From positions 1,871,754-1,935,753 of the forward strand of contig NZ_GL622241.1 of NCBI RefSeq assembly GCF_000185365.1: DNA of 64,000 nucleotides. The letters are read 5' to 3'. Position numbers and translations under genes: made by a program. Below, piece after piece: positions 27,298-36,991 of the stretch (the first letter of the stretch is position 1; each line of letters opens with the position of its first letter). Below the pieces are notes generated by a model. That model was given only the letters and a program-made list of their open reading frames with translations. It had not been told where the DNA came from and did not search any database. This stretch comes from Enterococcus italicus DSM 15952. Its GTDB lineage: Bacteria > Bacillota > Bacilli > Lactobacillales > Enterococcaceae.

Positions 27298-29076
27298 TTC
27301 TTCTATCAATATGGGATAAGCAGCAACTACAAATCCCATTGGTTCAATAACGAGCTCACGATCTACTTGGTTCGTTAACGCATTCAAAAGAATTTCTCCC
27401 TTTTTGCTAACCGTTTGAGCTTCTTGACCGCTATTAAACTGTGCAATAAGGCTAGTACCTTCCCATTCTCTTTTTAGCGTCAATAGACCAGTGTCTTCAT
27501 CTACTAATTGCCACTCCCAAGTCCCTTTCGCCAACAAGGAGGCGTATGTTTTACGTAAAGAAATCAAATCGATCACGAATCCCTTAAGACTACCATCTTG
27601 CTCCTCTTCATCCCAGACCATACATTTGCGACAATCCGGATCCATCTCACCTGTCATTCCGACTTCATCGCCATAATACAGACAAGGCACACCAGGTTGG
27701 ATATAGGTGAATGCCAATACTTGACGCATCAAATCCTTGTCTCCCTGCGTTTCACTTAGCAAACGCGGCGTGTCATGAGTATCTAATACGTTTAATTGCA
27801 TTTGGTTGGTTTGATTGCGATAAAGCATTAACTGGTTGGCCATATCAGAAACCATTTTCTTCAGACCGATTTGACGCTTCACAAAATAATTCATAATGGC
27901 ATCGGTATACGCATAATTCATCACCGCGTCAAACTCATCCCCTTGAAGCCAACTTTGGGAAGAGTGCCAAATTTCTCCTAAAATATAAAAATCTGGTTTT
28001 ATCGCGAAACAAGCTTGGCGAAACTTCTTCCAAAAATGATGATCGACCTCATTGGCAACATCGAGACGCCATGCATCGATATCAAATGTTTCAATCCAAT
28101 ACGTAGCAATCGATAGCAAATAATCTTGTACTTCAGGATTAGCTGTATTCAACTTCGGCATATGTGGTGTAAACGCAAAGACATCATAGGTCAGATCATG
28201 CGCTTCCTCAAAGTCATCATCGATTTTATACGTAGCAGGAAATTCATTGACATGAAACCAGTCGGCATATTTTGATTGTTGCCCATTTTCTAAGACATCT
28301 TGCCATTGTGGTGAGGTGTCTCCCATATGATTAAAGACAGCATCAAGCATGACTTTCATTCCACGACTGTGACAGGCGTCAATCAATTCGTGTAGCGTCT
28401 CATCCGTCCCAAATGCAGGATCTACTTTAAAGTAATCAATGGTATCGTATTTGTGATTCGAATGGGCTTCAAAAATCGGACACAAGTAAATACCATTGAT
28501 TCCTAGCTCTTCTAGATAATCCAAATGGTCTATCACTCCTTGTAAGTCACCACCAAAAAAATCTTGGCGATCAGGGTTTTTACTCCCCCAAGGCAGCGTA
28601 TCCACCGGATCATTCGTCGCATCTCCATTGGCAAATCGCTCAGGGAAAATTTGGTACCAAACAGTCTGGCTAACCCACTCTTGCGCTTTCACACGGTCAA
28701 CTTCATGAAAATACGGCATACGGAAATAATTATTCGGCATCTTTAAATACGTATCAGTCACCTCAAACACGCCATGATCGCCATAAAAAGCTTGAATATC
28801 GACTTGACTTTGAATGACAAAAGCATAACTCAACCGTTTGAATTTAGCCTTCTTTTCAATAAACCAGTAATCATATAAATCCGTCGAGACAATTTTTTTC
28901 ATCGGTTCTTTTTCTTGATACCATTGCTCTTTATCTAATAAATATGGATCTCCTGAAATTAGATAGACTTGCTTGCTATCGGCTCTGGCAGTCCGCAGGC
29001 GAATATGCATCGTATCTTTATCGTACAAATAAGCATACTCACTATCTGGACGATGATAAATTGCAGCTGTGTTCAT
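27295..29076 (-). CDS. Neopullulanase / cyclomaltodextrinase-type alpha-glycosidase (GH13)
   Basis: A 593-residue GH13 enzyme with an N-terminal domain (residues 1-~125) as in neopullulanase, maltogenic amylase and cyclomaltodextrinase. Conserved regions: DAVFNHMG, WRLDVANEVDHHFW (nucleophile Asp), EIWHSSQSWL (acid Glu) and VLDTHDTPRLL. No signal peptide, so it acts on imported maltodextrins. The start at 29076 is chosen for the good AAGGAGTGAAG site; longer frames exist. It lies inside the mal locus on the opposite strand to its neighbours, with a MalR-like operator at 29146-29160. Confidence 0.9.
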   Translation of the reverse strand: MNTAAIYHRPDSEYAYLYDKDTMHIRLRTARADSKQVYLISGDPYLLDKEQWYQEKEPMKKIVSTDLYDYWFIEKKAKFKRLSYAFVIQSQVDIQAFYGDHGVFEVTDTYLKMPNNYFRMPYFHEVDRVKAQEWVSQTVWYQIFPERFANGDATNDPVDTLPWGSKNPDRQDFFGGDLQGVIDHLDYLEELGINGIYLCPIFEAHSNHKYDTIDYFKVDPAFGTDETLHELIDACHSRGMKVMLDAVFNHMGDTSPQWQDVLENGQQSKYADWFHVNEFPATYKIDDDFEEAHDLTYDVFAFTPHMPKLNTANPEVQDYLLSIATYWIETFDIDAWRLDVANEVDHHFWKKFRQACFAIKPDFYILGEIWHSSQSWLQGDEFDAVMNYAYTDAIMNYFVKRQIGLKKMVSDMANQLMLYRNQTNQMQLNVLDTHDTPRLLSETQGDKDLMRQVLAFTYIQPGVPCLYYGDEVGMTGEMDPDCRKCMVWDEEEQDGSLKGFVIDLISLRKTYASLLAKGTWEWQLVDEDTGLLTLKREWEGTSLIAQFNSGQEAQTVSKKGEILLNALTNQVDRELVIEPMGFVVAAYPILIEE

Positions 29077-29145
29077 ACTCTTCACTCCTTCAATTGATTT
29101 CCAACTCATTATGGCACAAGCAACTATACGATTCAACATAAAAAA

Positions 29146-29160
29146 GACAAACGATTGCAT
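29146..29160 (-). promoter_or_regulatory. Candidate MalR operator of the neopullulanase gene
   Basis: GACAAACGATTGCAT matches the malE and malP operators. It lies just downstream of a possible leftward promoter (TTGACA read from 29189 to 29184). The -10 element is weak, so the promoter placement is tentative. Confidence 0.55.
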
Positions 29161-29278
29161 AAAATGCTAAATAATTGGAATTATGTCAATTTTGTACCCT
29201 TGATATGCAGTAATGCCGATAAATCTCAAATCACCCTTACAAATAATTTGTCTAAAACAGTGTTTTTTCAAATTTCTC

Positions 29279-29307
29279 TTGACTATCTTCGCAAACGGTT
29301 GCATAAT
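29279..29307 (+). promoter_or_regulatory. malE promoter with MalR operator in the spacer
   Basis: TTGACT (29279-29284) and CATAAT (29302-29307) are 17 bases apart. The palindromic operator CGCAAACGGTTGCA (29290-29303) covers the spacer and the first part of the -10. Confidence 0.75.
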
Positions 29308-29346
29308 AATCATGTAAACTAAATTTATTTCATGGAGGATATTGAA

Positions 29347-30609
29347 ATGAAAAAAAATTGGAGAAAATATGTTTCAACGGGTGTCGTGTTAAGTGCAACA
29401 GCATTACTATTAGCCGCTTGCGGTAGCTCTTCCTCTTCTAGTTCGGATAGCTCAAAAACAGAAGACAGCTCATCTGCTAAAGTCTCTGGAGATATCAAAT
29501 TATGGGTAGATACAGAGCAAGTCGATATGTTCAAACCAATTGTTGCTGATTTTGAAAAAGAATATCCAGATGTCAAAGTCGAATTGACTGCCGGTTCATC
29601 TGCTGATGCAAAAAAAGATGTTTCAAAAGACCCTTCTTCTGCTGCCGATGTTTTTATGATGCCGCATGATCAAGTAGGACAAATGGCCGATGCTGGGTTA
29701 CTTTATCCATTCACCGAAACAAAATTTGCTGATTCAGTAAAAGACAACAATGTCGATTCAGCAGTCGAAGGTGCCACTTGGAAAGATGAGTTATACGGAT
29801 TCCCTTATGGTGTCGAATCGCAAGTCCTTTACTACAATAAATCTAAATTATCTGCAGACGATGTGAAGACTTGGAATACATTGACTTCTAAAGGAAAATT
29901 AGGTACAAACTTTGGTGACGCAGGTGCAAACTACATCTTCGGTCCATTATTTATGAGTAATGGCGATGTCTTATATGGAGACAATGGCGAAGATTTGACA
30001 GGAACAAACTTTAACAATGAAAAAGGAATTGAAGTCCTTAAATGGATTGCTTCCCAAAAGAGCAATAGCGGTGTCGTGCAATCTTCGACTGAAGCACTCG
30101 CTAACCTTACTGCAGGTACAACTGATGCTTTCTTATCTGGCCCATGGTCTAAAAATGATGTAAAAAAAGCACTTGGTGATAACATGGCCGTAGCGGCATA
30201 CCCTACTGTTGACTTTGGCCATGGCGAAACACCAATGAAAGCTTTCTTAGGTGTAAAACTGTTTGCTGTTAACCAACAAACAAAATCACCAGTTGCTGCC
30301 TTGACTTTGGCTGAATACCTGTCTAATGAGTCTTCACAATTAAAAGAATTCGAAGAAATTGGCACAGTCCCTTCAAACAAAGATTTACAAAAAAATGAAA
30401 AAGTTACTTCTGATGCAGTTGCCAAAGCGGTTATGGAAATGTCTGATACTGACCACTCTGTCGTAATGCCAAAACTTCCAGAAATGAATTCATTCTGGCC
30501 AGCAATGGATGCATTAATTAACGATACTTACAAAGGCAACATCAAAGAAAGTCAATACCAAGACAAGCTAGATAAATTAGTATCTGATATTTCTAAAACG
30601 ACTGAGTAG
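29347..30609 (+). CDS. malE: Maltose/maltodextrin ABC transporter substrate-binding lipoprotein
   Basis: A 420-residue extracytoplasmic binding protein (family 1). The N terminus is a lipoprotein signal: KKNW, a hydrophobic core, then the lipobox LLLAACGSS, followed by a Ser-rich linker. The mature part starts GDIKLWVDTEQVDMFKPIVADFEKEYPDVKV, typical of MalE. The start at 29347 follows GGAGGATATTGAA; an in-frame ATG 15 bases earlier overlaps that site. It is first in malE-malF-malG, expressed more strongly than the permease genes because of the hairpin after it (inference). Confidence 0.93.
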   Translation: MKKNWRKYVSTGVVLSATALLLAACGSSSSSSSDSSKTEDSSSAKVSGDIKLWVDTEQVDMFKPIVADFEKEYPDVKVELTAGSSADAKKDVSKDPSSAADVFMMPHDQVGQMADAGLLYPFTETKFADSVKDNNVDSAVEGATWKDELYGFPYGVESQVLYYNKSKLSADDVKTWNTLTSKGKLGTNFGDAGANYIFGPLFMSNGDVLYGDNGEDLTGTNFNNEKGIEVLKWIASQKSNSGVVQSSTEALANLTAGTTDAFLSGPWSKNDVKKALGDNMAVAAYPTVDFGHGETPMKAFLGVKLFAVNQQTKSPVAALTLAEYLSNESSQLKEFEEIGTVPSNKDLQKNEKVTSDAVAKAVMEMSDTDHSVVMPKLPEMNSFWPAMDALINDTYKGNIKESQYQDKLDKLVSDISKTTE

Positions 30610-30629
30610 CACGAGTAGTGATGAATTTT

Positions 30630-30665
30630 CAGACGGACTTCGCTTCGCGTTGCGTAGTCCGTCTG
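30630..30665 (+). terminator. Intercistronic hairpin between malE and malF
   Basis: CAGACGGACT (30630-30639) pairs exactly with AGTCCGTCTG (30656-30665), with a GC-rich loop and only a weak T stretch (TGTTTATT). It may protect malE mRNA or cause partial termination, as is common after binding-protein genes. Confidence 0.65.
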
Positions 30666-30712
30666 TGTTTATTCATTCATACATAACTAAGTAGAAAGCG
30701 AGTTGATGGGCA

Positions 30713-32062
30713 ATGTTCCATAAAAAGCGATACGAACAACATATGACATTTACGGAATTACTAAAGACTGGTGATTTTGCAACAAAGTTATCTTTTTTGA
30801 TTATGGGGGCAGCTAATCTTGCCAACCGTCAGTTTTTAAAGGGCATTCTTTTTCTTGGAGCACAACTTGGATTTCTATACTGGCTCATTCGCAACGGTTG
30901 GCATGCATTAAGTATGCTAGGTACATTAGGAACGAAGAAACAAGGGCTAGTATTTGATCAATCACTAGGGATTCGCGTGTTGCAAGAAGGCGATAACTCA
31001 ATGTTGCTTTTATTATTCGGGATTGCTGCAGCACTTTTTTGTATCATGATTTTGCTTTTATATATCATTAATTTAAAAAGTGCACGTCATATATTTGAAC
31101 TAAAGCAAGCTCGAAAACCAGTCCCTACAACTAAGGAAGATTTAAAATCATTACTCAACGAACGCTTCCATGCAACCTTGATGACGATTCCTTTATTAGG
31201 GGTATTGTTCTTTACAGTATTGCCATTGCTGTATATGATTTCGATTGCCTTCACAAATTACGATCACAATCATCTTCCACCAAAAAATCTATTTAGCTGG
31301 GTCGGATTAAAAAACTTTGGGAATGTGATCACTGGGGATATGGCAAGTACCTTCTTCCCTATTTTAGCTTGGACATTGACCTGGGCAGTTGTCGCGACGG
31401 TAACTTGTTTTTTCTTTGGTATTATTCTTGCATTATTAATCAATACAAAAGGATTAAAATTTAAAAAAGTATGGCGAACTATTTTTATTTTGACAATGGC
31501 AGTTCCTCAGTTTGTTTCACTTTTAATTGTCCGTAATTTATTAAATGGAGCAGGACCAATCAATGCACTACTAATGAAATGGGGCTTGATTGATTCAGCA
31601 ATTCCTTTTCTAACAGATCCAACGATGGCTAAACTGAGCATCATTTTTGTCAACATGTGGATAGGGATTCCAGCGACTATGCTAGTATCGACGAGTATTA
31701 TTCAAAACTTACCCGAAGATCAAATCGAAGCTGCTCGGATTGATGGTGCCAATAAATGGCAAATTTTCCGCACGATTACTTTCCCACAAATTCTATTTAT
31801 TATGACGCCTTCGTTGATTCAACAATTCATTGGTAATATTAACAATTTCAACGTGATCTATTTGTTAACTGGTGGCGGTCCTTCAAATTCCAATTATTAT
31901 GGTGCTGGTTCGACCGATTTACTTGTTACTTGGCTGTATAATTTGACAGTAAATACGATGGACTACAACTTGGCATCTGTCATTGGTATTTTAATTTTCA
32001 TTCTGTCTGCAGTCTTTAGTTTAGTCGCTTATACGCGTACAAATTCATTTAAGGAGGCCTAG
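30713..32062 (+). CDS. malF: Maltose/maltodextrin ABC transporter permease MalF
   Basis: A 449-residue integral membrane permease with about eight hydrophobic segments. An extra N-terminal region is present, and FHATLMTIPLLGVLFFTVLPLLYMISIAFTNYDH starts the conserved core. The EAA loop reads EAARIDGANKWQIFRTITFPQI, contacting the ATPase. No MalK/MsmK ATPase gene is in the window, so a shared ATPase encoded elsewhere is expected (as MsmK in relatives). The ribosome site is weak. Confidence 0.92.
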   Translation: MFHKKRYEQHMTFTELLKTGDFATKLSFLIMGAANLANRQFLKGILFLGAQLGFLYWLIRNGWHALSMLGTLGTKKQGLVFDQSLGIRVLQEGDNSMLLLLFGIAAALFCIMILLLYIINLKSARHIFELKQARKPVPTTKEDLKSLLNERFHATLMTIPLLGVLFFTVLPLLYMISIAFTNYDHNHLPPKNLFSWVGLKNFGNVITGDMASTFFPILAWTLTWAVVATVTCFFFGIILALLINTKGLKFKKVWRTIFILTMAVPQFVSLLIVRNLLNGAGPINALLMKWGLIDSAIPFLTDPTMAKLSIIFVNMWIGIPATMLVSTSIIQNLPEDQIEAARIDGANKWQIFRTITFPQILFIMTPSLIQQFIGNINNFNVIYLLTGGGPSNSNYYGAGSTDLLVTWLYNLTVNTMDYNLASVIGILIFILSAVFSLVAYTRTNSFKEA

Positions 32063-32066
32063 TAAC

Positions 32067-32936
32067 ATGACTAAAAAAACCGTCAAGAGTTATCATAAGC
32101 AACAAAAAGTTACACTTTCGCTCGTTTACCTGATATTGGTTATTTTGGCTGTTGTCTGGCTATTTCCAATTGTCTGGATTGTGCTCACAAGTTTCCGTTC
32201 AGAAGGTGGCGCGTTTGTTCCGTATATCATTCCAAAAGAGTTCACTTTAGAAAATTATCGTATCTTACTTAGCAACACGACAGGTAATTTCCCGTTTGTC
32301 CGCTGGTTTTTAAATACCTTATTTGTATCAGTGGTTAGCTGTATCTTGTCGACATTTATTACGATTGCAATGGCGTACGCGTTATCAAGATTACGCTTCC
32401 GCTTACGCAAACCATTTTTAAAAGTAGCATTGATATTGAATATGTTCCCAGGATTTATGAGCATGATTGCTATCTACTATATTTTAAAAGCAATCAACTT
32501 AACTGGTAGCCTCTTTGCATTGATTTTGGTTTACTCGTCAGGAGCGGCTTTGGGATTTTATATTGCGAAAGGCTTTTTCGATACCATTCCAGTTGCTTTA
32601 GATGAATCGGCAATGATCGATGGGGCAAATAAATGGCAAATTTTCACTCGAATTACCCTTCCTCTATCAAAACCTATTATTGTCTTTACGTCATTGGGTG
32701 CATTCATGGGTCCTTGGATGGACTTCATTTTTGCAAAAATCATCATGGGTGATAATGTCAAAAATTATACAATTGCGATTGGCCTATTCACCATGATGAC
32801 CAAATCAACCGCCAATTCCTTATTCATGGCATTTACAGCTGGTTGTGTCATCATTGCCATTCCAATCACCTTATTATTTATCTACTTGCAACGCTTCTAT
32901 GTCGAAGGAATCACGTCTGGTTCTGTCAAAGGCTAA
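32067..32936 (+). CDS. malG: Maltose/maltodextrin ABC transporter permease MalG
   Basis: A 289-residue permease with six membrane segments. The N-terminal VLTSFRSEGGAFVPYIIPKEFTLENY and the EAA loop DESAMIDGANKWQIFTRITLPLSKP are typical. The C terminus LQRFYVEGITSGSVKG is the standard MalG ending. It starts four bases after malF with AAGGAGG. It is the last gene of the operon, terminated by R6. Confidence 0.93.
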   Translation: MTKKTVKSYHKQQKVTLSLVYLILVILAVVWLFPIVWIVLTSFRSEGGAFVPYIIPKEFTLENYRILLSNTTGNFPFVRWFLNTLFVSVVSCILSTFITIAMAYALSRLRFRLRKPFLKVALILNMFPGFMSMIAIYYILKAINLTGSLFALILVYSSGAALGFYIAKGFFDTIPVALDESAMIDGANKWQIFTRITLPLSKPIIVFTSLGAFMGPWMDFIFAKIIMGDNVKNYTIAIGLFTMMTKSTANSLFMAFTAGCVIIAIPITLLFIYLQRFYVEGITSGSVKG

Positions 32937-32967
32937 TAAGATTTACTTTTTGCCAGTGAGTCAAACT

Positions 32968-33067
32968 AGACAGAATTAGCTACAAACAAAAGACCAGAAA
33001 ATCCAAAAGTTTGAAAAACAACTTTGATTTTTCTGGTCTTTTTGCTTGCAGCTGACGAATTCTGTCT
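32968..33067. repeat. Dispersed palindromic element, copy R6, 100 bp
   Basis: The outer arms are AGACAGAATT (32968-32977) and AATTCTGTCT (33058-33067), an exact match. Next come AGCTACAA on the left and its counterpart CTTGCAGCT on the right. Inner arms AAAAGACCAGAAAATCC and GATTTTTCTGGTCTTTTT flank the apex AAAAGTTTGAAAAACAACTT. It ends the malEFG operon and is the best copy from which to define the element borders. Confidence 0.85.
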
Positions 33068-33145
33068 CATCCTTATTTGGATTTTTGCAATACGTAGTGA
33101 GGTTCGCTACAATATGTTTATGTTACAACTAAAGGAGACTAACTC

Positions 33146-35467
33146 ATGCTAACTTTAAAGCAATTAAAAAAGTACTACACTGTTGGCACAACTGTAACCA
33201 AAGCGCTCGATGGTGTCAGCGTATCGTTTCGTAAGCAAGAATTTGTTGCCATCCTTGGTCCTAGTGGTTCAGGAAAGACGACGCTATTAAATGTCATCGG
33301 TGGCCTGGATCAATACGATGAAGGGGATTTAATTATTAATGGCCAATCAACAAAGCACTTTAAAGCGAATGACTGGGATGCCTATCGCAACAATTCGATT
33401 GGTTTTGTTTTTCAAAGCTATAACCTGATTGGTCACCAAGGGATTCTTGACAATGTCGAACTGGGTATGACGCTAAGTGGGCTTTCAAAAGACGAGCGTC
33501 GGAATCAAGCAATGAATGCCTTGGAACGAGTCGGGTTGAAGGAGCATTTACACAAGCGGCCCAATCAACTGTCCGGTGGCCAAATGCAGCGTGTAGCAAT
33601 CGCCAGAGCACTGGCTAACAATCCAGAAATACTGCTATGCGATGAACCGACCGGCGCGCTTGACTCTGAGACGAGCGTGCAAATCATGGAACTAATTAAA
33701 GAACTATCTCGCGAAAAGCTGGTCATCATGGTTACCCACAACCCCGAGCTTGCTCATCGCTATGCTGATCGCATCATCGAGTTTTCTGACGGCAAGATTA
33801 TGACGGACTCGCATCCATTTGAAGAAAATCAAGTCGATGATACCTTTCAACTGACGCATACCAAGATGTCCTTTCTCACCGCACTAAGACTGTCCTTTAC
33901 TAATATTCGCACCAAGAAAGGCCGGACTTTTTTGACCTCATTTGCTTCAAGTATCGGGATTATTGGGATTGCTATCGTCCTATCGCTATCCAACGGGTTC
34001 CAAAAGCAAATCGATCAAACGCAGGCCGAAACACTGTCAAAATTTCCGGTGACCATTTCTCAAATCAGTACGGATAATAGTGAATTAGCCAACGATACGA
34101 GCACAACGAAAGCAAAAGAACAGACCGTTCTTGCCGAAACAAGTTCTCAAGACCTTGCCACTCATACAAATAACTTAGATGCAGATTATTTAGCCTATGT
34201 AAAAAAGATTAATCCTGAGTGGAGCAATAATATCGGCTACAGTCGGATTACAAACCTAAATTTATTACGCGAAGTCAATGGCACAGTCGAGCAAGTTCGC
34301 TTATCGAATCAAAAAACAGAGCAAACACCGAGCACATCCTTTGCGAGTTCGACAGGAGTCGGCGTATCTGTCTTTCCTGATCAATTAGACGATTCAAAAA
34401 GTAATTTTTTAAAAGAAAACTATCAGCTAGTCGACGGTAGCTACCCGACAAAAGCCACTGATCTTGTTCTTATCGTTGACCAAGACGGCACCACCAATAT
34501 CAACGCCTTAAACAACTTAGGCTTTGATCTAAAAAGTGGGATAGCTGTTCCATACAGCGACATTGTAGGCACGACTATGAAACTCGTCGCCAACGACAAC
34601 TATTATCAAACATTACCAACTGGAAATTTCCTTCCCAATCAAGATTTAACAGCCGTCTATAAGAACGACGCCAATCAAACCGTCACTATCGTCGGCATTT
34701 TAAAAGCCAAAAGCTCTTCGACGATGGATCTATTGGCAACAGGGATTGCTTATAGTGATAGTCTGACACAGGCTGTCATCACTGAAAACAAGCAGTCTGC
34801 TATCGTGACTGCTCAAAACAACCAATCAACCAATGTCTTGACTGGCGAAACACTAACAAGCGACTCCAAAAAAACTTTGTTGACGTATCTCGGTGCAGAT
34901 GCTACACCAAGCAATATTTATATCTACCCGAATAACTTTAAATCAAAAGAAAAGGTATTGTCCTACTTAGATGCGTATAACAAAGGCAAGAGCAAAGCCA
35001 ATCAAGTTCTTTATACTGATTTAGCTGGTACGATGACTCAGTTAACAGGTGGATTGATGGATGCCATCACCTATGTGCTCGTAGCATTTGCAGGTATTTC
35101 ATTAGTAACTAGTATGATTATGATTGGAATTTTGACGTATACTTCCGTGCTAGAACGCACCAAAGAAATCGGTGTTCTAAAAGCGCTTGGTGCACGCAAA
35201 AAAGACATCACCCGCGTTTTTGATGCGGAGACAGCAATTTTAGGTGTCAGCTCGGGGGTTTTAGGTGTAGCCATTGCTTATGCTGCGACATTCCCCATCA
35301 ATCATTTGTTACAAAACTTAACGGATTTAAAAAACGTGGCACAGTTAAATCCTGTCCACGCTGGCATCCTGATAGTAATCAGTACCGTCTTGACAATGCT
35401 AGGAGGTCACATTCCTGCCCGCATGGCTGCTAAAAAAGATGCCGCTATTGCCTTACGTGCAGAATAA
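33146..35467 (+). CDS. ABC transporter with fused ATPase and FtsX-type permease
   Basis: A 773-residue fusion. The ATPase occupies residues 1-~225: Walker [12 protein letters not shown]-loop VFQSYNLI, signature [15 protein letters not shown], Walker [15 protein letters not shown]-loop VTHNP. A first membrane segment lies near residue 265 ([18 protein letters not shown]). A large Ser/Thr/Gln-rich extracellular domain follows to about 630, then three C-terminal segments with [18 protein letters not shown] (FtsX domain). This is the MacB-like type III/VII layout used to export peptides or drugs or for signalling; the substrate is not evident. It is monocistronic with no two-component system beside it. 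Confidence 0.9.
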   Translation: MLTLKQLKKYYTVGTTVTKALDGVSVSFRKQEFVAILGPSGSGKTTLLNVIGGLDQYDEGDLIINGQSTKHFKANDWDAYRNNSIGFVFQSYNLIGHQGILDNVELGMTLSGLSKDERRNQAMNALERVGLKEHLHKRPNQLSGGQMQRVAIARALANNPEILLCDEPTGALDSETSVQIMELIKELSREKLVIMVTHNPELAHRYADRIIEFSDGKIMTDSHPFEENQVDDTFQLTHTKMSFLTALRLSFTNIRTKKGRTFLTSFASSIGIIGIAIVLSLSNGFQKQIDQTQAETLSKFPVTISQISTDNSELANDTSTTKAKEQTVLAETSSQDLATHTNNLDADYLAYVKKINPEWSNNIGYSRITNLNLLREVNGTVEQVRLSNQKTEQTPSTSFASSTGVGVSVFPDQLDDSKSNFLKENYQLVDGSYPTKATDLVLIVDQDGTTNINALNNLGFDLKSGIAVPYSDIVGTTMKLVANDNYYQTLPTGNFLPNQDLTAVYKNDANQTVTIVGILKAKSSSTMDLLATGIAYSDSLTQAVITENKQSAIVTAQNNQSTNVLTGETLTSDSKKTLLTYLGADATPSNIYIYPNNFKSKEKVLSYLDAYNKGKSKANQVLYTDLAGTMTQLTGGLMDAITYVLVAFAGISLVTSMIMIGILTYTSVLERTKEIGVLKALGARKKDITRVFDAETAILGVSSGVLGVAIAYAATFPINHLLQNLTDLKNVAQLNPVHAGILIVISTVLTMLGGHIPARMAAKKDAAIALRAE

Positions 35468-35490
35468 AGAGATGGTTTATTTATAAACAA

Positions 35491-35541
35491 AAAGAACCAG
35501 ACAATCCTAAATGCTCGAACTTTAGGATCGTCTGGTTCTTT
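35491..35541. terminator. Hairpin of palindromic element, copy R7, unit A
   Basis: Arms AAAGAACCAGACAATCCTAAA and TTTAGGATCGTCTGGTTCTTT form 21 pairs with one mismatch (U-G in leftward RNA) around a nine-base loop. It ends the ABC exporter gene. The stem sequence differs from other copies but keeps pairing; the apex here is not the usual AGTTTGAGAAAC. Confidence 0.8.
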
Positions 35542-35548
35542 GCTTGCG

Positions 35549-35764
35549 GCTCTCTCGGCAATAAGTCAAAAATTTGAAATACAATTTTTGGAATTTCTGA
35601 TCTTATTGCTCGGAGCTAAACGCAGTTGTCACAACCTCTTTTTAAACGGTGTTCCAACTGCAGCTCTCTCGGCAATAAGTCAAAAATTCAAAAATTTGAA
35701 ATACAATTTTTGAATTTCTGATCTTATTGCTCGGAGCTAAACGCAGTTGTCACAACCTCTTTTT
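35549..35764. repeat. Tandem type B hairpin modules (two units), part of copy R7
   Basis: Two units begin GCTCTCTCGGCAATAAGTC at 35549 and at 35663 (114 bases apart). Each has an inner hairpin (AAAAATTTGAAATAC around AATTTTT...), an outer pairing CGGCAATAAG with CTTATTGCTCGG, then GAGCTAAACGCAGTTGTCACAACCTC. A linker hairpin between units pairs GCAGTTG with CAACTGC. The second unit has about seven extra bases in its inner arm. The array ends at the stop codon of the DUF1015 gene. Confidence 0.8.
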
Positions 35765-36991
35765 TTATTTGGTTTTTAAATCATACACAAAAAGTCCACT
35801 TAATAATTTTGGTTCAAACCATGTTGATTTTGGTGGCATAATTTGATTCGCATCAGCTACGTTCAATAGATCGGCCATTTGTGTCGGATACAACTCAACA
35901 GCTATTTGCCACTCTCCAGAATCCACTCGCTTTACAAGTTCTCCAGCTCCACGAATACCGCCCACAAAATCAATTCGTTTGTCTGTTCGAACATCGGTGA
36001 TGCCAAAAATTGGTGCAATGATATGCTCTTGCAAGAGCGAAACGTCTAGCCCTGCGACAGGATCATCGGACTGAATAGCTTCTTTGACCGTCAGACGGTA
36101 CCAGTGATTGCCAAAATACAGATTAAATTGCCCTTTTTGCTGTGGTTTTTGGTATGTGCTTTTTTCGACAGTGAAAGATGGCGCCAGTTGTGCTAAGAAA
36201 TCACTTGGTACTGAGACGTTAATGACTCGGTTGTATTCATAGATAGCCAACTCTTCATCAGGAAATAAAATCGATAAAAATTGTTCACTCTCAGGAGTAG
36301 CGGTATGAGCTGCCCGTTTTTCCAAGCCGACTTTTACTGCAGACTCGGTTCGATGATGACCATCAGCGATATAGAGCGCCGGTATGTGCTCAAATGCTTC
36401 TTGCAACGCCGAAATGACAGCCTCGTCTTTGATTTGCCACACGCGATGGTGAACATCATACATATGACTGAACTCACAAAATACAGGGTGTGTCTCTTTC
36501 CACTGATCCACTAGCTTCTTGATTGCTTGCTGCTGCCGGTAGCACAGAAAGATTGGGCTAGTATCTGCGTCACATGTACGAATATGGTTCATTCGGTCTT
36601 GTTCTTTTTCTGGGCGGGTAAATTCATGCTTCTTAATTTTCCCATCCAAATATTCTTGAATCGAGGACGTCGCCACGATTCCTGTTTGGCTACGTCCGTT
36701 CATCGTCAATTCATATAGGTAATACGTCGGCTCACCGTCTTCGACAAACCACCCTTCAGCTAAAAACTTTTGCAAATTCGCCGCGGCTTTTTCATAGACT
36801 TTTGGATCATACGGTGAGGCAAGCTCTGGTAGCTCGATTTCAGAACGATCAATGCGAAAATAACTGTAGGGATTCCCCTCTGCAAAAGCGGCCGCTTCTT
36901 TTGAATCAACTACATCATAGGGTAATACGGCAATTTGTTCAGCCAAGTCCGCTCGGGGATGGATGGCCGAAAAAGGATTTACCTTGACCAT
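35765..36991 (-). CDS. DUF1015 family protein in the serine operon
   Basis: A 408-residue member of DUF1015 with the family start PFSAIHPRADLAEQIAVLPYDVVDSKEAAAFAEGNPYSY. It has KHEFTRPEKEQDR at 121-133 and the conserved IADGHHRTESA with DGHHR at 210-214. That last motif resembles the one in ParB/sulfiredoxin-fold serine kinases (SerK/SbnI type); this is a similarity I infer, not an established function. It is coupled to serA by a TAATG overlap and is the third gene of serC-serA-DUF1015. No serB is present in the window. Confidence 0.85.
   Translation of the reverse strand: MVKVNPFSAIHPRADLAEQIAVLPYDVVDSKEAAAFAEGNPYSYFRIDRSEIELPELASPYDPKVYEKAAANLQKFLAEGWFVEDGEPTYYLYELTMNGRSQTGIVATSSIQEYLDGKIKKHEFTRPEKEQDRMNHIRTCDADTSPIFLCYRQQQAIKKLVDQWKETHPVFCEFSHMYDVHHRVWQIKDEAVISALQEAFEHIPALYIADGHHRTESAVKVGLEKRAAHTATPESEQFLSILFPDEELAIYEYNRVINVSVPSDFLAQLAPSFTVEKSTYQKPQQKGQFNLYFGNHWYRLTVKEAIQSDDPVAGLDVSLLQEHIIAPIFGITDVRTDKRIDFVGGIRGAGELVKRVDSGEWQIAVELYPTQMADLLNVADANQIMPPKSTWFEPKLLSGLFVYDLKTK

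Noticed and set aside
29279-29307. Sigma-54 promoter in the mal or scr loci
   Set aside because: Both loci have clear -35/-10 promoters and no TGGCACN5TTGC pattern.
35549-35764. CRISPR array
   Set aside because: Only two units of 114 bases with internal dyads and no unique spacers; no cas genes nearby.
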